Shown: positions 8,024-11,393 of the stretch, one piece after another
How positions within the stretch are numbered: position 1 is the stretch's first letter
Layout: each line of letters starts with the position of its first letter
Assembly (NCBI RefSeq): GCF_943913055.1
Contig: NZ_CALTWS010000075.1
Span: 1-11,393, forward strand
Origin: an uncultured Brevundimonas sp.
GTDB lineage: Bacteria; Pseudomonadota; Alphaproteobacteria; Caulobacterales; Caulobacteraceae
Direction of reading: 5' to 3'
Length of the DNA: 11,393 bases
Notes under the pieces: generated by a model
Databases searched by the model: none
The model's input: only the letters and a program-made list of their open reading frames with translations
What the model was told of the DNA's origin: nothing
Position numbers and translations under genes: made by a program

Positions 8024-9991
8024 GTGTCTGTAAACATCATCAAGGCCGTGGTTTCGGCCGTATCACTGTTGGCTGGAACCTCGGCTCAGGCCCAGGCTCC
8101 ATTGGAAGCCTACGGGGCACTGCCGGCGCTGGAGCATGTCCAGATTTCGCCCTCCGGCGACCAGCTGGTCTACATGGTCGTTGTCGGCGACGAGCGCGCC
8201 ATGTTGATCACGGATTTGGCGACCGGGGCCACAACAGGGGGTATCCGCGTCGGCACGGTCAAGGTGCGCGAACTACAATGGGTGGGCGAGAACCACGTTC
8301 TGGCCACGACTTCGACGACGGGTGCCATTCCTCTCATAGGTGTCTCGAAGAACGAGTTCTTCATGGGCCAGATCTATTCGACTGACGACCGGTCTCTCAG
8401 AAGGATATTCGAACGCAATCGCGACATTATGCCGATCATGTTCAGCCAGCCCCAAGTGAGGCAAACGGCAGACGGCCCGACAATCTTCGTGCGCGGTTTT
8501 TCACCGAGTGCATCCGATCGGATGAATATGTTCCGTGTCAGTCCCGCAAATGGCATGGGCCGTGTGGCACTTGACGCCGAACACGACGTTCAGGATTTCG
8601 TCCTCGACGCGGAAGGTCTCCCGCTGGCCCGTGCAGACTATAGTGATCGCACGCGAAAATGGACGCTTTATCTTCCGCGCGATGGTCGTATGGCAACCTC
8701 ATGGTCAGTCGAGGCACCGGTCGATATTCCCTATCTTCTCGGTCCGGGGCGATCACTACGTACCGTCATCGTGAATGCCGAGCGCGATGACCTCATCGCC
8801 GAGCAGAATGAGAGCGACGCCGGAAGCCTTTCCAATCTGTTCGAGGTCAATGTCGATACCGGCACCTGGGAGCAGCTGTCCTTTGCGGAGCCACCTGGTT
8901 TTCTGCTCCACCACCCGCAAACCGGACTTCTGATCGGCGCGGGCCGAACCGAGGACGCAGGCGTCACCTACCAGTTTATCGACCCAGCGGCGGCGCGCGT
9001 GTGGGAGTCGATTGCACGGGCGTTCGCCGGCACATCGCCCCAGCTGGTTTCTTGGAGCGACGACCTCAGACAGGTCGTGGTTTTCACCAGCGGGACGGGA
9101 GATTCTGGCGTTTATCGATTGGTCAATCTCGACAATGGCGAGGCGCGGATCGTCGGGGAGACCTATCCGGCCATTCCGGCGGAAGACGTCGGCGAGGTAC
9201 GGTCGGTCCATTACAAGGCGCAGGACGGACTGGATATCCACGGCTACCTCACGCTTCCGCCTGGCATCACCGACCCCTCGAGCCTGCCGCTCGTGGTCCT
9301 GGCCCACGGCGGACCCGCATCACGGGACACGATGGGCTTCGACTGGTGGGCTCAGGCGCTTGCGTCGAGGGGTTACGCGGTCTTGCAAGCCAATTTCCGC
9401 GGCTCGACCGGCTATGGCCGCGAGTTCATGGAAGCCGGGTATGGGGAGTGGGGCCGCAAGATGCAGACGGACCTGTCGGATGGCGTCCGACACCTTGCAG
9501 CCGAAGGCCTGATCGATCCGGCCCGTGTTTGCGTGGTCGGTGCCAGTTACGGCGGCTATGCGGCGCTCGCCGGGGCGACCATCGACCGGGGCGTGTATCG
9601 CTGCGCCGTCTCGGTCGCCGGCGTGTCTGACCTGCGCCGCATGATCCAGTGGGAAGGCGAACAGGGGGCCCGTCAAGATAATCAGGCCGTCCGATACTGG
9701 AACCGATTCATGGGCGCCGAAGGGATTGGCGATCGCGCGCTGGATGCCCTGTCACCTGCAAAGTTGGCGGCCCAGACTGACGCTCCGATCTTGCTGCTAC
9801 ACGGGCGGGACGACACCGTCGTGCCAATTCAGCAAAGCCAGATCATGGCCAGAGCACTGCGCGATGCCGACAAGCCTCACGAGATGATCGAACTGTCCGG
9901 TGAGGACCACTGGCTATCGCGCGGGGAAACACGACGTCGGATGCTGATCGAAACGGTGCGCTTCCTGGAGCAGCACAACCCGCCAAGATAA
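8024..9991 (+). CDS. Exported S9 family (prolyl oligopeptidase-type) serine peptidase
   Basis: S9 peptidases cut short peptides, often releasing dipeptides or acylated residues; this one is probably periplasmic. From the GTG at 8024 it has 655 residues. A signal peptide (MSVNIIK, hydrophobic AVVSAVSLLAG, then TSAQAQA) is followed by about 370 residues of presumed beta-propeller with repeated strand patterns. The C-terminal alpha/beta hydrolase domain has HGGPASRD, the nucleophile in GASYGGYAAL (Ser508), Asp597 in HGRDDTVVP and His629 in GEDHWLS. GTG is preferred because GGGGGGAA lies just upstream and gives a short normal signal peptide; an ATG at 7979 would add 15 polar residues. Wobble positions are more A/T-rich than in glmS (8401-8460 is 50% G+C by count), suggesting low expression or later acquisition. 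It separates infC from rpmI. Confidence 0.9.
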   Translation: MSVNIIKAVVSAVSLLAGTSAQAQAPLEAYGALPALEHVQISPSGDQLVYMVVVGDERAMLITDLATGATTGGIRVGTVKVRELQWVGENHVLATTSTTGAIPLIGVSKNEFFMGQIYSTDDRSLRRIFERNRDIMPIMFSQPQVRQTADGPTIFVRGFSPSASDRMNMFRVSPANGMGRVALDAEHDVQDFVLDAEGLPLARADYSDRTRKWTLYLPRDGRMATSWSVEAPVDIPYLLGPGRSLRTVIVNAERDDLIAEQNESDAGSLSNLFEVNVDTGTWEQLSFAEPPGFLLHHPQTGLLIGAGRTEDAGVTYQFIDPAAARVWESIARAFAGTSPQLVSWSDDLRQVVVFTSGTGDSGVYRLVNLDNGEARIVGETYPAIPAEDVGEVRSVHYKAQDGLDIHGYLTLPPGITDPSSLPLVVLAHGGPASRDTMGFDWWAQALASRGYAVLQANFRGSTGYGREFMEAGYGEWGRKMQTDLSDGVRHLAAEGLIDPARVCVVGASYGGYAALAGATIDRGVYRCAVSVAGVSDLRRMIQWEGEQGARQDNQAVRYWNRFMGAEGIGDRALDALSPAKLAAQTDAPILLLHGRDDTVVPIQQSQIMARALRDADKPHEMIELSGEDHWLSRGETRRRMLIETVRFLEQHNPPR

Positions 9992-10000
9992 GTCTTTGCC

Positions 10001-10029
10001 TTGCTTTCCTCAGCGGCTTCCCATACAAG
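10001..10029 (+). promoter_or_regulatory. Candidate rpmI-rplT promoter
   Basis: TTGCTT (10001-10006), a 17-base spacer and TACAAG (10024-10029) form the best sigma-70-like pair after the peptidase stop. Transcription would start near 10036, giving a leader of about 115 bases that contains both structured elements described next. Confidence 0.35.
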
Positions 10030-10046
10030 CCGCGCCTTCGCGTACC

Positions 10047-10081
10047 GAACCGCCGGGCGAACAGGCATGCCTGGGCGGTTC
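10047..10081 (+). other. Compound stem-loop upstream of rpmI
   Basis: GAACCGCC (10047-10054) pairs perfectly with GGCGGTTC (10074-10081). Inside it lies the palindrome CAGGCATGCCTG (10062-10073), which can form a small stacked hairpin, leaving a 7-base bulge on the left. Only a few T residues follow, so it is a poor terminator. It could be the 3' end of the peptidase transcript or part of the rpmI leader. Confidence 0.5.
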
Positions 10082-10106
10082 TTAATCTCCAGCCACCGAT
10101 CAACCC

Positions 10107-10140
10107 TTGGGCTCAAGTAGCCCTCAGGGCGGTAGCCCAA
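10107..10140 (+). promoter_or_regulatory. Structured leader just before the rpmI ribosome-binding site
   Basis: TTGGGCT (10107-10113) pairs with AGCCCAA (10134-10140), enclosing a GCCC-TCA-GGGC hairpin (10120-10130). Alternative pairings exist (GGGCT/AGCCC at 10109-10113/10119-10123, and GGGC/GCCC at 10127-10130/10135-10138), so the region could switch. The outer stem ends two bases before the AAGGAAG ribosome-binding site (10142-10148). The strand after the left arm contains CTCAAGTAG, which recurs with one change in the rplT leader. This makes it a candidate L20 autoregulatory site, by analogy with E. coli and Firmicute L20 leaders. Confidence 0.5.
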
Positions 10141-10152
10141 AAAGGAAGTCAA

Positions 10153-10350
10153 ATGCCCAAACTGAAGACGAAGTCGGGCGCCAAGAAGCGCTTCAAATTC
10201 ACGGCGACTGGCAAGGTCAAGGCCGGCGTGGCGGGCAAGCGTCACCGCTTGATCAGCCACAACTCGAAATACATCCGCCAGAACCGCGGCACCTCGGTCA
10301 TGGCCGACGCCGACGCCAAGAAGATCAAGTCCTACATGCCCTACGCCTAA
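10153..10350 (+). CDS. rpmI: 50S ribosomal protein L35
   Basis: A small, very basic 65-residue protein of the large ribosomal subunit. It shows the family pattern MPKLKTKSGAKKRFK at the start, a central basic KRHRL element, and a C-terminal DAKKIKSYMPYA. The ATG is preceded by AAGGAAG (10142-10148). The frame is short and complete. It is followed 110 bp later by rplT on the same strand, the usual partner order, with a structured gap between them. A foldable leader lies upstream, suggesting feedback control by L20. Unlike in many bacteria, infC is not directly upstream. Confidence 0.97.
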   Translation: MPKLKTKSGAKKRFKFTATGKVKAGVAGKRHRLISHNSKYIRQNRGTSVMADADAKKIKSYMPYA

Positions 10351-10399
10351 GGCGCAGAGCAGCTATCGATCTGACTTCACCGCATTGAATTTGAACATC

Positions 10400-10441
10400 G
10401 TCCCTCAAGCAGTGAGCGCCCGCGGCGCGAACGATAGGGAC
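10400..10441 (+). promoter_or_regulatory. Structured leader between rpmI and rplT
   Basis: GTCCCT (10400-10405) pairs with AGGGAC (10436-10441), enclosing a GCGCC-CGC-GGCGC hairpin (10416-10428). An alternative pairing ATCGT/ACGAT (10397-10401/10431-10435) overlaps the outer stem. The outer stem ends four bases before the AAGGAT ribosome-binding site of rplT (10446-10451). CTCAAGCAG (10404-10412) matches the rpmI leader element at eight of nine positions and occupies the same place after the left arm. Two similar folds in front of two consecutive genes suggest a common binding protein. Confidence 0.5.
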
Positions 10442-10460
10442 ATCCGAAGGATCTAAAATC

Positions 10461-10820
10461 ATGGCTCGCGTCAAAAGGGGCGTAACGTCCCACGCCAAAC
10501 ACAAGAAGGTTCTGGAACAGGCCAAGGGCTTCCGGGGTCGTCGCAAGAACACCATCCGCACGGCGAAGGCCGCCGTAGACCGCGCCGGGCAATATGCCTA
10601 TCGCGACCGCCGCACCAAGAAGCGCAACTTCCGCGCCCTGTGGATCCAGCGCATCAACGCCGCCGCCCGGATCGAAGGCTTCACCTACAGCCAGTTCATC
10701 CACGGCCTGGGCCAGGCCGGTATCGAGCTGGACCGCAAGGTCCTGGCCGCCATGGCCGCCGACGAAGGCGCGTTCAAGGCCATCGCCGACAAGGTCCGCG
10801 ACGCGCTGAAAGCCGCCTGA
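10461..10820 (+). CDS. rplT: 50S ribosomal protein L20
   Basis: A 119-residue large-subunit protein that binds 23S rRNA early in 50S assembly and is a known translational autorepressor in E. coli and Firmicutes. The N-terminus is MARVKRGVTSHAKHKKVL, followed by the long basic helix region AKGFRGRRKNTIR and RDRRTKKRNFRALWIQRIN. The C-terminal globular part has FTYSQFIHGL and ELDRKVLAAMA. Length and motifs are standard. The start ATG has AAGGAT upstream. It forms a transcript with rpmI and ends at a strong bidirectional terminator. Confidence 0.98.
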   Translation: MARVKRGVTSHAKHKKVLEQAKGFRGRRKNTIRTAKAAVDRAGQYAYRDRRTKKRNFRALWIQRINAAARIEGFTYSQFIHGLGQAGIELDRKVLAAMAADEGAFKAIADKVRDALKAA

Positions 10821-10838
10821 TTTCCGGAAACGGATGCT

Positions 10839-10872
10839 GAAAAGCCCCCCGGTTCGCGCCGGGGGGCTTTTC
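10839..10872. terminator. Bidirectional intrinsic terminator between rplT and the RidA-like gene
   Basis: A perfect 14-pair stem (10839-10852 with 10859-10872) with core GCCCCCCGG/CCGGGGGGC and loop TTCGCG. It is flanked by AAAA on the left and TTTT on the right, so it has a U-tract when read from either side. It starts 18 bases after the rplT stop and lies four bases beyond the stop of the convergent RidA-like gene. Confidence 0.92.
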
Positions 10873-10876
10873 TGTA

Positions 10877-11269
10877 TCAGGCAGGAATGCGAGCGATGGC
10901 CTTGAGCTCGAACTGAAAGCCCGCCAGCCAGGTCACGCCGACGGCGGTGATCGTCGGATAGGGTTTTTCGCCCCAGTTCCGCTCCATCACCGGCCAGATG
11001 GTCTCGAAGATTGCGTCGGGGTCGACCATGAACAGGGTGACGTCCACGACATCCGCGAAACTGCCGCCCGCCGCCTCGAGAATGGCGTTCAGATTGTCGA
11101 AGGCCAGCTGGGCCTGGGTGGCGACATCCGGTTCCGGCGAACCGTCCGGTCGCGCCCCGACCTGACCTGAAACAAACAGAAAATCGCCGGACCGCACAGC
11201 AGGCGAGTAGCGATGCTGTTCATAAAGGGCGTGGGGATTGGCGGGAAAGACGGCGTCGCGCTGGGTCAT
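10877..11269 (-). CDS. RidA/YjgF/UK114 family protein lacking the usual catalytic arginine
   Basis: Archetypal RidA proteins are small trimeric enzymes that hydrolyse reactive enamine/imine intermediates. This 130-residue protein has the fold's typical sequence: YSPAVRSGDFLFVSGQVG (21-38), a QAQLAFDNLNAILEAAGGSFADVVDVTLFM-type middle, and a FELKAIARIP C-terminus. In RidA the substrate-binding arginine sits in a PARS motif after the N(Y/W)GE element; here the aligned residues are PTIT, with Ile107 in that place. Standard imine deaminase activity is therefore doubtful, and a non-archetypal Rid subgroup is more likely. The ATG at 11269 gives the normal family start; the frame is open further upstream but that extension does not resemble the family. 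The ribosome-binding site is weak. It converges on rplT. Confidence 0.9.
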   Translation of the reverse strand: MTQRDAVFPANPHALYEQHRYSPAVRSGDFLFVSGQVGARPDGSPEPDVATQAQLAFDNLNAILEAAGGSFADVVDVTLFMVDPDAIFETIWPVMERNWGEKPYPTITAVGVTWLAGFQFELKAIARIPA

Positions 11270-11393
11270 GAGGGAGCTCGTAAAAAGGGAGGGACGGTCC
11301 CAAGATGGGGTTTCGTTCGCTCCGCACCAGACAGCCCAAGTCATGGGGGCTTTCTGAGCCGCCGTTGACCCGCTAGACGACACCGACATGACC
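11270..11393. other. Intergenic region with possible start of a plus-strand gene at the edge
   Basis: It must contain the start signals of the RidA-like gene, but I see no clear promoter for it. On the plus strand the window ends with ATGACC (11388-11393), preceded by GCTAGAC (11372-11378), which resembles a Caulobacter-type -10 box. In many bacteria pheS follows rplT, so a pheS start is possible but cannot be shown from two codons. GGGACGGTCCC (11291-11301) is a short inverted repeat of unknown meaning. Confidence 0.3.

Noticed and set aside
8756..9307. 183-codon minus-strand frame inside the S9 peptidase gene
   Set aside because: No motif or ribosome-binding site, and the sense strand encodes a complete S9 peptidase.
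11305..11376. 23-codon plus-strand frame that could be a leader peptide before a pheS-like gene
   Set aside because: It has a single Phe and no run of regulatory codons, no following antitermination structure, and no proper ribosome-binding site spacing.

Overview
This 11.4-kb window looks like ordinary chromosome from a high-GC alphaproteobacterium. Caulobacterales, probably near Brevundimonas, is my best guess. It rests on the strong G/C bias at wobble positions, the character of the GlmM, GalU and IF3 proteins, and the alphaproteobacterial-style IF3 N-terminus read from an AUU codon. Genus is an inference. I see no insertion sequence, phage gene, tRNA, rRNA, CRISPR array or defence locus.

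Layout, left to right. A 5'-truncated secreted or lipoprotein RNase T2 (+) meets glmM (-) tail to tail. glmM and glmS diverge from a 165-bp intergenic region, and glmS is followed by galU on the same strand. These three enzymes make precursors for UDP-GlcNAc (GlmS, GlmM) and UDP-glucose (GalU). galU converges on a two-gene minus-strand unit: an ABHD10-like alpha/beta hydrolase followed by a 74-residue cysteine-containing lipoprotein. Divergent from the hydrolase is a GT9 heptosyltransferase-type glycosyltransferase. Next comes infC, which probably starts at an AUU codon and ends at a strong intrinsic terminator.

An exported S9 prolyl-oligopeptidase-family peptidase, more A/T-rich than its neighbours, lies between infC and rpmI-rplT, genes that are often one operon in other bacteria. 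rpmI (L35) and rplT (L20) follow. Each is preceded by a foldable leader, and the two leaders share a CTCAAGYAG element at the same place in the fold. This is a plausible autoregulatory site for L20 and is the most interesting non-coding signal here. A 14-bp bidirectional terminator separates rplT from a convergent RidA/YjgF-family gene whose usual catalytic arginine position is isoleucine. The last 124 bp may hold the start of another plus-strand gene at the window edge.

Taken together, the window joins envelope precursor supply (glmS, glmM, galU, GT9) to translation genes (infC, rpmI, rplT), with several accessory hydrolases between. I found no convincing new multi-gene system. The points worth checking are the paired ribosomal leaders, the AUU start, the split infC/rpmI-rplT block, the RidA-like active-site change and the small hydrolase-lipoprotein unit.
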